Source of the DNA: Candidatus Poribacteria bacterium
GTDB lineage: Bacteria; Poribacteria; WGA-4E; PCPOR2b
Length of the DNA: 64,000 bases
Reading direction: 5' to 3'
NCBI GenBank assembly: GCA_022826645.1
Contig: JAJDUM010000100.1
Coordinates: forward strand, 62,001-126,000
Below are positions 9,441 through 18,693 of this stretch, in pieces; the stretch's first letter is position 1, and each line of letters opens with the position of its first letter. The notes under the pieces were generated by a model. It did not search any database and was not told the DNA's origin. It saw only the letters and a list, made by a program, of their open reading frames with translations. Made by a program: the position numbers and the translations under genes.

Positions 9441-9480
9441 ATCACAGATAACGCGGATGATTATCCGCATCATCTGTGAT
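9441..9480. repeat. Large hairpin inside the repeat block
   Basis: ATCACAGAT at 9441-9449 pairs with ATCTGTGAT at 9472-9480, and GCGGAT (9453-9458) pairs with ATCCGC (9463-9468), giving a nested 40-base hairpin with two small mismatches. No T-run follows, so it is not an ordinary terminator. Confidence 0.7.
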
Positions 9481-9596
9481 ATCTGCGATGTGTCTTAGTG
9501 TCCAAAATACCCGGCAGTTCGCGCGACGGCGAATGGAGAATTGGGTTAGATACGTTGGTGCAACGTTGTTGGTATTTCCGAGATTTTGCTGCGTTC

Positions 9597-9616
9597 AATC
9601 CCGATTTATCGGGATT
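9597..9616. repeat. Perfect short inverted repeat
   Basis: AATCCCGAT and ATCGGGATT are separated by two bases. It lies within the non-coding repeat block. Confidence 0.6.
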
Positions 9617-9723
9617 CCATTTTCCCGTTTTCAGGTCTACTTACTTTTACACTTTCATGGATTTTCTCTGTGTCCTCTGCGTCTCTGCGGTAAAAAAGAT
9701 AGAAATCGAAGTGACCCGGCTTT

Positions 9724-10491
9724 TCAATTCACATCTGGCATTGCCTCTACTTCTCCGGACGTATCCCGCTGCATTGTCGGTCTGATAACTACTGACGGGA
9801 GGTTCGTCCTTTGTGGGAGGCTAGCCATGAGACAGATTGTCGCGGAAGTTTCATCCACATCTACCATCTCTGGACGAGTTTCGTCGGGAGGTGGGACAGG
9901 GCGCTTATCGAGGATTGGGGTATCAACTTCGCCGGGAATAATGACGCTTGCCCGAATGCCGGTATTCCGAAGATCAACATTGAGGAATTCAGTGAAATTG
10001 ATGATCGCCGCCTTAGCAGGACCGTATGCCAACCCACTGAAGGGGCCAGGTGTTACACCAGCAAGGGACGAGACGTTAATTATAGTGCCCTGCTTTGCCT
10101 TCAGCATGGCAGGGACTACCGCCTGTGCGCAGTAGATACTGCCAGTTACGTTAGAATCGAAGACGCTGCGAATTTCCTCCGGGGTAATGGTTAGCAGCCT
10201 CCGGTTTTTGGAACTGTGGCCAGCGTTATTTACCAGCACATCAATCCGACCAAAGGTGTCGAGCACATCCTCTGCCATCTGGTGAACGGCATCGTGGTCA
10301 GCGACATCTAATGCAATAGCTATAGCCGTGCCACCATCGGTGGTGATCTCATCTCTGACCGCTTCGACCTTGGAGGCGGTCCTACCGACCAAGACAACCT
10401 TGGCACCCTGCTGTGCCATCATTATCCCCGCGCCGCGACCGATGCCACTGCCGCCGCCGGTGATGATACAAACTTTATCTTGTAAACTCAT
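9724..10491 (-). CDS. Short-chain dehydrogenase/reductase
   Basis: 255-residue classical SDR. The NAD(P) motif TGGGSGIG is at 11-18, NNAG at 88-91, catalytic Ser141/142 and YGPAK (Tyr156, Lys160) complete the active site. The C-terminus carries a divergent Pro/Asp-rich tail in place of the usual substrate loop, so the substrate is unclear. ATG start behind GAGGTGACAG. It stands alone between the repeat block and oligopeptidase B. Confidence 0.9.
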   Translation of the reverse strand: MSLQDKVCIITGGGSGIGRGAGIMMAQQGAKVVLVGRTASKVEAVRDEITTDGGTAIAIALDVADHDAVHQMAEDVLDTFGRIDVLVNNAGHSSKNRRLLTITPEEIRSVFDSNVTGSIYCAQAVVPAMLKAKQGTIINVSSLAGVTPGPFSGLAYGPAKAAIINFTEFLNVDLRNTGIRASVIIPGEVDTPILDKRPVPPPDETRPEMVDVDETSATICLMASLPQRTNLPSVVIRPTMQRDTSGEVEAMPDVN

Positions 10492-10619
10492 CTGTCACCT
10501 CGTTAATAATTGAATAGTTGGAGTGTTGGAGACTTAATGTATGAGTTGATTGGTTGACTCGCTCATTAATTGCCCAATGAACTAACTTCACGTTTCACAC
10601 ATTACAGAAGTATTGCCGC

Positions 10620-12710
10620 CTATTTGTCTATTCCCAATAGATCGAAGATAAACGCATACTCGAAAGCAATCTCCTTCAAGTAGTCATACCGTCCTGAAGG
10701 TCCCGCATGACCCGCCCCCATCTCAGTCCTGAGAAGCAGCCGATTGTCCACCGTTTTCAGCGCGCGCAGCTTCGCTGTCCATTTCGCGGGTTCCCAATAG
10801 TGCACCCGTGGATCGTTAAGACCCGCTGTCACCAATATATGTGGGTATTCTTTCGCCTCAACATTGTCATAGGGGGAATACGATTTGATGTAATCGTAAA
10901 ACTCCTTCTCATTGGGGTTGCCCCACTCGTCATATTCGATGACCGTGAGGGGGATCGAGGCGTCGAGCATCGTGTTGACGACATCGACGAATGGTACTTT
11001 CGCAATAACGATCTCAAAAAGTTCTGGACGCATATTTGTGACAGCGCCCATGAGTAAACCGCCTGCGCTGCCGCCTTGAATAATTAGCTTGTCGCTCGCA
11101 GTATAGTTCTCTGCAATCAAGTGCTCGGCACAGGCAATAAAGTCGGTGAAGGTGTTCCTTTTGTGGAGGAGTTTGCCATGTTCATACCACATTCGACCCA
11201 TCTCTTCGCCACCCCGGATGTGAGCGATGGCGTATCTGAATCCTCGATCTAACAGGCTTAGTCGGTTTGATGAAAAGTAGGGGTCGCTGTTGATGCCGTA
11301 GGAACCGTATCCGTATAGAAGTAGTGGGTTCTTTCCGTCTTTGGGCAGTCCTTTTTTGTACACCAGCGAGATAGGAATGGGGGTGCCATCTGCCGCTTCG
11401 GCGAAAATGCGCTCCGATTCGTAAAGGGACGGATCATATCCACCGAGGACTTCGTCCTGCTTCTTCAATTCGCGGGTTCTTTCGTCCATTTCGTAATCAA
11501 AGACTGACATTGGAGTAACCAGCGAACCGTAGTTGAAACGGAGGGTATCTGTATTGAACTCCGGGTTTCTTCCCTGATGAACCGTATAGACGGGTTCAGG
11601 GAAATCCACCGTGTGCTCTTTGCCGGTGACAAGGTTACGAATCCGAATTTTTCGAAGCCCACCTTCCCGCTCAGAAATCACCAGATGGTCCTGAAAAGCA
11701 CTAATACTGTCTAACTTTACCGACTCCCGGTGAGGAATCACTTCCTCCCAATTTCCCCTCGACGGATCGTTGATAGGAGCGCGCATCAGTTTGAAATTCA
11801 CTGCAGCCGCGTTAGTGACAATGAGAAACTGATCACTGTGATGTTCAACGGAGTACTCTAACTCCGTTTCGCGTGGCGAAATGACTTTGAAATCACCTGT
11901 AGGTTGATCCGCTTCCAGATAGTGGACTTCAGAAGTATTGATATTCTCCAGTTCCATCAGCAGGTAAGTCTTGCTTCTCGTCTTAGAAACGTCGAGAAAA
12001 AACGACTCATCGGTTTCATGATAGATGAGCGCATCTGTTGCTGGGGTGCTGCCGAGTTGATGTCTGTAAAGTTTATAGGGACGCTTTGCTGCATCCAGGG
12101 TGGTGTAAAAGAGGGTCTGGTTATCGTTTGCCCATTCAACGCTGTAGTAGGTGTCTGGGATCTGGTCCTCTAACAGTTGACCGGTATTCAGATCTTTGAT
12201 GTACAGCGTATAACTCTCCCCACCAGTTGTATCGGTGGAGTAAGCCAGAAGTTGATGATTCGGGCTAATTTTGAAGATACCAATCTCCAGATATTCGTGA
12301 TCTTGGGCAAGTGCGTTCTGATCCAAGAGCACCTCTTCCTCTGCCTCCAACCCTCCCTTTTTTCGACAGTAGATCGGATACTGTTTCCCTTCTTCAGTGC
12401 GGGTGTAATAAGAGTAGTCACCCAGCTTTTCGGGTACAGAGAGATCGGTCTCTTTGATTCTTGCCAGAAGCTCTTGATACAGTTGTTCCTGAAAATTTGC
12501 GGTATGCTGCATCACCGCCTCGGTATATCTGTTTTCGGCTTCGAGGTATTCGATAACTTCTGGATTTGATTTCTCCCTTAGCCAAAAATAGTTATCGATC
12601 CGTTCTTCCCCATGTACTGTGTCAGCTTTTGGTTGAGTCTTTGCGATAGGAGGAGACGTGGAAGTTGTGCTCGATGCACTCAGAACGGCGGTGGCTAACC
12701 AATATAACAT
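10620..12710 (-). CDS. ptrB: Oligopeptidase B-type S9A serine peptidase
   Basis: 696 residues: an N-terminal seven-bladed propeller (about 70-440) and an alpha/beta-hydrolase domain. GGSAGGLLMG (Ser548), GLNDPRVHYWEPAKW (Asp633) and GAGHAGPSGRY (His668) form the triad; the NDPRV-YWEPAKW block favours oligopeptidase B, which cuts short peptides after Arg/Lys, over prolyl oligopeptidase. The start at 12710 is preceded by AGGAGA; the frame is open further upstream but there overlaps the sulfatase gene. The first 14 residues are weakly hydrophobic and could be a poor signal peptide. Last gene of a four-gene minus-strand string. Confidence 0.88.
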   Translation of the reverse strand: MLYWLATAVLSASSTTSTSPPIAKTQPKADTVHGEERIDNYFWLREKSNPEVIEYLEAENRYTEAVMQHTANFQEQLYQELLARIKETDLSVPEKLGDYSYYTRTEEGKQYPIYCRKKGGLEAEEEVLLDQNALAQDHEYLEIGIFKISPNHQLLAYSTDTTGGESYTLYIKDLNTGQLLEDQIPDTYYSVEWANDNQTLFYTTLDAAKRPYKLYRHQLGSTPATDALIYHETDESFFLDVSKTRSKTYLLMELENINTSEVHYLEADQPTGDFKVISPRETELEYSVEHHSDQFLIVTNAAAVNFKLMRAPINDPSRGNWEEVIPHRESVKLDSISAFQDHLVISEREGGLRKIRIRNLVTGKEHTVDFPEPVYTVHQGRNPEFNTDTLRFNYGSLVTPMSVFDYEMDERTRELKKQDEVLGGYDPSLYESERIFAEAADGTPIPISLVYKKGLPKDGKNPLLLYGYGSYGINSDPYFSSNRLSLLDRGFRYAIAHIRGGEEMGRMWYEHGKLLHKRNTFTDFIACAEHLIAENYTASDKLIIQGGSAGGLLMGAVTNMRPELFEIVIAKVPFVDVVNTMLDASIPLTVIEYDEWGNPNEKEFYDYIKSYSPYDNVEAKEYPHILVTAGLNDPRVHYWEPAKWTAKLRALKTVDNRLLLRTEMGAGHAGPSGRYDYLKEIAFEYAFIFDLLGIDK

Positions 12711-12745
12711 CTGACGTGGATCTCCTTGCGTTGATTGGAAGAGGT

Positions 12746-14185
12746 TCAATCCAGATAGTCCATCTCTGGACGGCGGTCCCAACGGAATTGGTCGTTCGGT
12801 TTGGTGTGTTCTGCCCAGGAGCGAATTATCTCCAGGTCGGCCCGTTTCTCTGTCATCTTCTCGGCAACCGCTTCGGGATCCCACCCGTCCAGCACCTCGG
12901 TGGTCAGGCGTTCCCGTATCTCTCGGCAATTCGGATCCTGCGCACGATCTTGTAGTTCGTCAGGATCTTCAGCGAGGTTAAAAAGCTGCGGTTCTTGGCC
13001 GTGGTAGTAGTTTAGTTTCCACTCATCCCGTCGGATCATTCGATGCAAGCAGTCCTCGTAGGTACAGTATTCGGAGAAAGCGAGATCTTCCCACTCTGTA
13101 TCGCCATGACGAAGCAGCTCAAGAACACTCCTGCCGCGAGCGTTGGGTAGAGGCGGTGCGTCAAGGGCTTCCAGCATTGTCGCGTTTAGATCGAGCGAAC
13201 TGAGAACATGATCACACTGGACGCCTTCCGGCAAGGCACCAGGCCACGAGAGAATCGCCGGCACCTTAACCGATGCCTCATAGAACGTACGCTTCATCCA
13301 CAGCCCGTGTTCGCCGACCTGATCTCCGTGATCAGAACTGTAGATGATGAGTGTATTCTCGGCTAGGCCATTCTTTTGGAGCGCGGTAAGAATCTCACCT
13401 ATCATTACGTCCATCCGCGTTACCAACGCCCAATATGCTGCTCGTGCACTGAGAATTTCTGATTCAGGCACATCAATGAGACCGCCCCACTCCCTCCACC
13501 ACTTGAAGTAGGGATGGAGTGCATCGGAGAACGGTTCAGGATGTTTGGGGAGGGTCATCACGTCTCGATACAATTCATAATCCTCTTTGCGTGCCACATA
13601 GGGCGAATGCGGAAGCATGAATCCCACCGAGAGGCAGAACGGTTCCGCTGGCAAGCCAGCCCGTTTTTGTACACCGAGTCGGTCGAGGTAATTCACAGTA
13701 GCGGCAGTCACATCCTCGTCGTGGACCTGATAGCTGCTTTGGCCAGCCCCTGATTGTTGTAGGCTGCCCCGCGAATTTTTCGGAGCTGCACCGTTGCCGG
13801 GATAGTTGCCACCGTGATCACCGACCAACCGCTCCGCGTAACCGTGCAGTTGATCTGGTCCCAATCCGTGCATCCGACCAATCAGCACTGGGTGGTATCC
13901 TGCTGCTCCCATCGCATGTGCGAAGGTAGGGATCCCAGAGTCCAATATGTGATTGTTCGTCCATACCTCAATGTCAGACGGATACTGTCCCGCCAACATC
14001 GACATCCGTGATGGTACACATACAGGCGATGGGCAGTAGACGTTTGTGAAGATAGTTCCCTGTGCTGCAAGACTATCGAGGTTAGGAGTCTGCACCAACG
14101 GATCGCCATAACAACCGATGACGGCGGGGTTGTGTTGGTCGGAATGGATGTACAAAAAGTTCGGACGCTCTGTGCCTGTTCCCAT
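12746..14185 (-). CDS. Formylglycine-dependent sulfatase
   Basis: 479 residues of the arylsulfatase family. The activation motif CVPSR (Cys56 to formylglycine), the N-terminal metal site HSDQHNP, and YSSDHGDQVGEHGLW are plain; maturation needs an FGE or anSME enzyme not in this window. No signal peptide is seen, so it may act on imported oligosaccharides. It lies between a GH51 arabinofuranosidase and oligopeptidase B on one strand, suggesting removal of sulfate from a sulfated glycan. ATG start with AAGGAT upstream. Confidence 0.92.
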   Translation of the reverse strand: MGTGTERPNFLYIHSDQHNPAVIGCYGDPLVQTPNLDSLAAQGTIFTNVYCPSPVCVPSRMSMLAGQYPSDIEVWTNNHILDSGIPTFAHAMGAAGYHPVLIGRMHGLGPDQLHGYAERLVGDHGGNYPGNGAAPKNSRGSLQQSGAGQSSYQVHDEDVTAATVNYLDRLGVQKRAGLPAEPFCLSVGFMLPHSPYVARKEDYELYRDVMTLPKHPEPFSDALHPYFKWWREWGGLIDVPESEILSARAAYWALVTRMDVMIGEILTALQKNGLAENTLIIYSSDHGDQVGEHGLWMKRTFYEASVKVPAILSWPGALPEGVQCDHVLSSLDLNATMLEALDAPPLPNARGRSVLELLRHGDTEWEDLAFSEYCTYEDCLHRMIRRDEWKLNYYHGQEPQLFNLAEDPDELQDRAQDPNCREIRERLTTEVLDGWDPEAVAEKMTEKRADLEIIRSWAEHTKPNDQFRWDRRPEMDYLD

Positions 14186-14286
14186 AGTCTCTATATCCTT
14201 TACTTATTCCAGAGGAGAGTACCTCTGTTTCATATCGGAGGTTGCCAATTTTTACGCAGCTAACAGCAAGGCAGAGGTGAATAGTA

Positions 14287-15741
14287 TCACCCCAGGTATA
14301 CCTGCACCATCGAAATCGAATGTGGTGGTAGTGTGACTGTGAACGGATTAGATGGTACCTCCAATTCACGCTTGACCAGTTTTACATTTTCTTCGCCGAA
14401 GTCATTTGTCACTATGGGATCCTCACCGGTAATCTCAAACAGAATGCCATCGCGCTTGAGGCTGCCGTGCTGATTTTCGATTGTGACAGGCAGCGTATCC
14501 GTGCGATGTTTGTTAATTAAGTTAATCGAAATACGCCCAAGTTCCGGCTGATAGCTCGCGGACGCATCAAGGTATGGAACTGTGCCGTGTTCTTCCGTTT
14601 CAAAACAGTCCGATTCCCAGTGCGCGTCGAGTGCGATCGTCCCATTTTGGAGGGTGTGTAGTTGCAGGGGCCAGAAGATTGTCTGCAAAAACAGTCCTTC
14701 TGTATTGGTGTGGATGGGTGCAATAACATTGACCAATTGCGCCATGTTTGCCAGCTTGATTGCGTCCGCATGGCGGAGAAAAGCGTTGAGGAACATACCA
14801 ACCGCTAAGGCGTCCTGTAATGTGTATCGCTCATGCCGTGGATGCTCGGGATCGTGGCTGTACATCACATTCCATTCATCGAAGGCGATTTTAAGTTTCT
14901 TCCCATTTTCTGAATAGTAGACGCCAACGTCGATGATCCCGCGAGCGGCGCGGATAAATTTCTCAATATGTTCAGATGCGGCCATATACTCGTAATAACC
15001 ACCGTACCAATCGCCAACGTACATGTGGATAGCGAGGTAATCGGCGATGTCTGCCAGTTTTTCGACCACCACCTGATTCCATTTCATATCGGAGGCATTT
15101 TGTTCAAATGAGCCGCAGGCAGCCAGTTCGATATTTTTATCAACCAGTTTCATCACTTTCGCGTATTCGTACGCAAGGGCAGCGTACTCCTCTGCTGGCT
15201 TATGTCCGATTTTCCAGTGCCCTGAAACCTCGTTACCCAATGCCCAGTATTTCACTCGATACGGTTCGTCGTGTCCATTTTTCCGACGGAGATTGGCGTA
15301 GTATGTATCCTCCACCCCGTTGCAGTATTCCACCCAGTGCTGTGCCTCATCCATTGTGCCGTTGCCCATGTTGACGCAGATATACGGTTCCGTCCCTACT
15401 GCACGGCAAAATTCGATAAACTCATCTGTCCCAAAGCGGTTCGATTCGACCGTATTCCACGCCAGTTCCATCTTGCGTGGACGTTCCTCTTTGGGACCGA
15501 TGCCGTCCCTCCAGTGATACGCTGAGACAAAATTTCCACCGGGCCAACGGACATTGGGCACCTTTAATGACCTGATGGCTGCGAGCACATCCTGCCGGAA
15601 ACCTCTCTCATCGGACAATGGTGAGTTCTCCTCGTAGATACCGCCGTAGATGCAACGTCGCAGGTGTTCGATGAAATTCCCGTAGATATTCGGATGGATA
15701 GCGTCAATCTGCCGGCGCGGGTCAACCAAGATTGTTGCCAT
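14287..15741 (-). CDS. GH51 alpha-L-arabinofuranosidase
   Basis: 484 residues: a (beta/alpha)8 barrel plus a C-terminal beta domain. VRWPGGNF and YWALGNEVSGHW give the acid/base Glu171; KIAFDEWNV gives the nucleophile Glu289, the GH51 pair. It removes terminal arabinofuranose from polysaccharides or glycoconjugates. No signal peptide, so intracellular like most GH51 enzymes. It starts 14 bases after the membrane protein stop, behind GAGGGAGC, and precedes a sulfatase, so it is likely part of one glycan-processing operon. Confidence 0.93.
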   Translation of the reverse strand: MATILVDPRRQIDAIHPNIYGNFIEHLRRCIYGGIYEENSPLSDERGFRQDVLAAIRSLKVPNVRWPGGNFVSAYHWRDGIGPKEERPRKMELAWNTVESNRFGTDEFIEFCRAVGTEPYICVNMGNGTMDEAQHWVEYCNGVEDTYYANLRRKNGHDEPYRVKYWALGNEVSGHWKIGHKPAEEYAALAYEYAKVMKLVDKNIELAACGSFEQNASDMKWNQVVVEKLADIADYLAIHMYVGDWYGGYYEYMAASEHIEKFIRAARGIIDVGVYYSENGKKLKIAFDEWNVMYSHDPEHPRHERYTLQDALAVGMFLNAFLRHADAIKLANMAQLVNVIAPIHTNTEGLFLQTIFWPLQLHTLQNGTIALDAHWESDCFETEEHGTVPYLDASASYQPELGRISINLINKHRTDTLPVTIENQHGSLKRDGILFEITGEDPIVTNDFGEENVKLVKRELEVPSNPFTVTLPPHSISMVQVYLG

Positions 15742-15755
15742 GCTCCCTCACTTTC

Positions 15756-17705
15756 CTACCAGAACCAGACCACATACAACGGTGTCTCGATAATCACGCT
15801 CAGAATTGACCAATAGCATCCACTGGCGACGTCTCCCAAAATCAGCCCCAGGAAGAAGGGCAAGAAGCGCCGATATAAACGCGCCCCGCCAACCTTGAAG
15901 ACGATGAACTTAATGGTTCCACAGAGGATTAGGGCGAACCAGTAGTGATCCATGGTACCGCCGTTAATGCCCATTGCATATCCGACCGGGTGCAGGGGCC
16001 ACCAGATGAATTTGAGTCGCAGGAGGCCCAGCAGCATGGTAAACGCCAACCCCAAGCCGATTGCGAAGGTGCCAAAAATATCTATCTCACGAGGGAATTG
16101 GAACCAACCAGAGAGTTGATTGTAGACAGACTGTCCTGGTCCCAACACCTGTCCCGGAGCGTCTACGGCAATTGAGGCTCCGAAATCGTACAAGCAGTAA
16201 AGATATGCGAGAAAAGCGATGAACACGCTGGGCGCAATTCCAAGAAGCATAACTATCATCAACCGACGATTGTTGATCCCTGTGCGTTGGGCAAGTTTGA
16301 AGCCTTCAAGTTGATGGGGCATTGGGTGACTTCGGTTTGAGCCGTTAAACCACGAAAAAAGTGAAAACAGTGTCAAATCGCTCTTGCCGAAAGCCGTCAC
16401 ACCGGCTACGGAGGTCAGGATGGTCTGTGGATTGACGCCTCCCATATTATGCACGGGCGGACCAAGCTCGGCACGAATACGTGTGACAGCCGCTGCAATT
16501 ATCATATATATGCCGAAAAAGAGCGGGAACACCCAGAAAGACATTCCCGCCTGACTGGAGATCACATAAAGGAGGAGCAGACAGATTAAGATACCAATGA
16601 CGGCAGTTCGATAGCGCACTGGTTCTTCTGAATCATCAAGGGGTGTATTCATGCCGACTACACGCTTGAGGATTTCCCGGAAGTGTTTCCGCCCCGCCCA
16701 TATAGCCATCGCGATAATTGCAAGGAAAGCACCAACCGCTTGGTTTGGCAGGAAGGGGTAGTAGGGAATCGTATACAAGCCAGCAGCCCGTCCCCCAATA
16801 AATTGCGCTTTTCGGACCCAGTAAAAGAATGCCATCGAGAGGCTTAAATCAATGGGTAGCAGAAAACACAATCCGATCATGAACAGTCGCAAGTGAAAAT
16901 AGGTTGTTCCGATCGCATCCCACGGCTCATTGTTCAGCCACAAGGCAAGATCTGCGGTCGGTTCACGGATTGGTATCAGTGGAACGGATGGATAAAGAAA
17001 GTTAAGCCCATTGATAATTTCGATTGTAGCCGCAATCCCGAATCCCCACCACATCGCACGGTTCTGGAAGAAACTCATCCCCGGAGCCGTCATATCGAGC
17101 GGCAATTGAGCGATTGGATATGGCATCCTCTCGTGTTCAATCCATTGGCGCCGGATTAGGACGTTCAAGAAGGCGACGAGGAAAAAGATCAGTGTAGCAA
17201 TTGCTGTCCAGCTCAGGATAGGTGCTATCCAGAAACGCAAATAGCCATCAGTGAAGAAATTCGCGCCACCTTCGTAAAATGGGCGTGCCACCTCGGTGTG
17301 TTCCATGACAAGCCATTTCGGGAGGTGGGGATGAATAAGCTGTTTCCATTCGTTTTCAGGTGAGGCGAACCAGAATGCGTGCGTGAGCGGACCCATAAGG
17401 CTGACCATGTTATCGTGGGCGATCACTGATGTCGTCGTTGCCATCATAATGTAAATGACAAGTAGTTCCGCTTGGGTCAGCGCGTGATCAGGAAAGAAAC
17501 GATAGACACCAGCGTTCACAAGGGCAAGGGTGAAAACGATGAAAATAACATTCATCGGGATGGAAGTCGCGGAGAAGTGGAAGCCGTGCCAGACCATCTC
17601 GACCATGGCGATCCAATAGGCGTTCACAGGCATTAGGATGAATCCTAATAGCACGGCGCGTAAGGTTATGCGCGACTCAGGACGCTGGGATGGAGATGTT
17701 TTCAT
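15756..17705 (-). CDS. Large polytopic membrane protein, DUF6785/DUF6784 type
   Basis: 649 residues with about a dozen hydrophobic segments; recognisable N-terminal LLGFILMPVNAYW and a central GPPVHNMGGVNPQT region typical of the DUF6785/DUF6784 proteins, which look distantly like oligopeptide transporters. The function is not established. The start is the ATG at 17705 with GGAGG four bases before it; an ATG ten codons upstream is weaker. It heads the membrane protein / GH51 / sulfatase / peptidase string, so uptake or export of a glycan breakdown product is a reasonable but unproven role. Confidence 0.75.
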   Translation of the reverse strand: MKTSPSQRPESRITLRAVLLGFILMPVNAYWIAMVEMVWHGFHFSATSIPMNVIFIVFTLALVNAGVYRFFPDHALTQAELLVIYIMMATTTSVIAHDNMVSLMGPLTHAFWFASPENEWKQLIHPHLPKWLVMEHTEVARPFYEGGANFFTDGYLRFWIAPILSWTAIATLIFFLVAFLNVLIRRQWIEHERMPYPIAQLPLDMTAPGMSFFQNRAMWWGFGIAATIEIINGLNFLYPSVPLIPIREPTADLALWLNNEPWDAIGTTYFHLRLFMIGLCFLLPIDLSLSMAFFYWVRKAQFIGGRAAGLYTIPYYPFLPNQAVGAFLAIIAMAIWAGRKHFREILKRVVGMNTPLDDSEEPVRYRTAVIGILICLLLLYVISSQAGMSFWVFPLFFGIYMIIAAAVTRIRAELGPPVHNMGGVNPQTILTSVAGVTAFGKSDLTLFSLFSWFNGSNRSHPMPHQLEGFKLAQRTGINNRRLMIVMLLGIAPSVFIAFLAYLYCLYDFGASIAVDAPGQVLGPGQSVYNQLSGWFQFPREIDIFGTFAIGLGLAFTMLLGLLRLKFIWWPLHPVGYAMGINGGTMDHYWFALILCGTIKFIVFKVGGARLYRRFLPFFLGLILGDVASGCYWSILSVIIETPLYVVWFW

Positions 17706-18080
17706 TATTCCTCCGGGATGGGGACCTAACCACATGGATCGCTGGCGTGATATGATGGGTTTGGGGAATCAAGCCGATATGTCAACACTGGCAATAAGCC
17801 AAAATTATCACGTTGGAGAACTGAGACGTGTGAATTATTACGAAGTGCATCCCTCGTGACACAGAGTCTTGATGGATTAGGAGGCAAGTTAAATGGAGAA
17901 ATGTCTCCAGCGGGACAAGCTACGATTCTCGCAATCTTAGGTAAGAAACCGTAACTGCATTACGGGCATGGTCTGTGCCCAAACTCACTTTCTCTCGAAT
18001 AATGCACACCCCAGATAATTGACAGGCAGTGTATGTATGCTGCGCTTCAATGTAATCAGGTATGTTGTTGAGCGACAGAT
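17706..18080. other. Intergenic region with small hairpins
   Basis: 375 bases between infA and the DUF6785 gene. Two short hairpins are visible (CCGTAA/TTACGG at 17949-17965, and GGAGA/TCTCC around 17895-17908). A 15-codon plus-strand frame starts at an ATG at 17893 behind AGGAGG, but it is too short to call. No clear promoter or terminator. Confidence 0.4.
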
Positions 18081-18569
18081 CTAACCTTGGGATCGTCGCC
18101 CTGGATCTCGATAAATGACGCGTCCGCGTGTCAAATCGTAGGGCGAAAGTTCGACAAGGACTTTATCCCCCGGAAGAATTCTGATGAAATTCTTTCGCAT
18201 TCTGCCGGAGATGTGCGCCAAGATCTCGTGTTTGTTGTCCAATTCGACTCGAAACATAGCATTCGGCAGGGTTTCAATCACTGTTCCTTGGACTTCGATC
18301 TTGTCTTCCTTTGCTCGGACTCGAGACTGGACACCATCTTTGGTGTCCTGAGTTTCTTGTTCTGCGCGAACTTCAACCTTATCCTTACGAAAGTCGCGCT
18401 TGTTTTTCTTTTTATTCCTGCTTTTTCCTGTGCTTTGTACAGGTCCTCTGCCTTGTGCAGGTCCTCGTCCTTGCCCAGGTCCTCTGCCTTGCCCAGAACC
18501 TCTACTTTGTGCTGGTCTATTCCTATTTGGTGATGTGTTTCTTCCTTGTGTTGGTCTTCTACCTCTCAC
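18081..18569 (-). CDS. infA: Translation initiation factor IF-1 with a long disordered N-terminal extension
   Basis: Residues 86-154 are a standard IF-1 OB fold: [45 protein letters not shown] and [17 protein letters not shown]-1 is normally about 72 residues; here 85 residues precede it. They contain GQGRGP-type repeats (23-45), a Lys/Arg block (49-63) and an acidic-basic linker. No ATG, GTG or TTG lies between the repeats and the core, so the core cannot start on its own. Translation starts at a GTG (18569) after AAGGAG. The extension suggests RNA binding or ribosome tethering, by analogy with RGG boxes. Confidence 0.9.
   Translation of the reverse strand: MRGRRPTQGRNTSPNRNRPAQSRGSGQGRGPGQGRGPAQGRGPVQSTGKSRNKKKNKRDFRKDKVEVRAEQETQDTKDGVQSRVRAKEDKIEVQGTVIETLPNAMFRVELDNKHEILAHISGRMRKNFIRILPGDKVLVELSPYDLTRGRVIYRDPGRRSQG
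18440..18511 (-). repeat. 18-bp in-frame tandem repeats in the IF-1 extension
   Basis: Four adjoining 18-base units (starting 18440, 18458, 18476 and 18494; the last is diverged) encode the repeated hexapeptide of the RG-rich segment. Their similarity suggests growth by slippage. Confidence 0.8.
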
Positions 18570-18631
18570 TGGTATGCATCTCCTTGTGTGGTTAAAGGGT
18601 TAAGGCATCGATCACAAATAGTGATTTTCCA

Positions 18632-18660
18632 AATGTAGCCTAACCGTGGTCCGGGTTCAA
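18632..18660 (-). promoter_or_regulatory. Possible promoter for infA
   Basis: Minus strand: TTGAAC (18660-18655) and TACATT (18637-18632) with a 17-base spacer, about 60 bases before the infA GTG. The -10 is weak. Confidence 0.35.
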
Positions 18661-18693
18661 CCGTCAAGCCGTAACCCTCATGAGTGTAACTGA

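Larger units (their letters stand above)
9353..9695. repeat. Non-coding block bounded by imperfect inverted repeats (MITE-like)
   Basis: The left end (about 9353-9395) reads ACCGCAGAAACACAGAG and then more GCAGAG runs; the right end (about 9660-9695) is its imperfect reverse complement, CTCTGTGTCCTCTGCG followed by TCTCTGCGGT. The interior holds a strong hairpin and a palindrome and no convincing gene. The CTCTGCGTCTCTGCGGT type of sequence is, to my knowledge, a common dispersed intergenic repeat in bacteria. Whether this is a mobile element or simply repeat debris cannot be told from one copy. Confidence 0.45.

Noticed and set aside
12711-12929. Upstream extension of oligopeptidase B
   Set aside because: The added 73 residues overlap the 3' end of the sulfatase gene in another frame and are low-complexity Arg/Gly/Asp.
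18311-18603. Cys/Leu/Pro-rich plus-strand frames
   Set aside because: Shadows of the repetitive IF-1 extension on the other strand.
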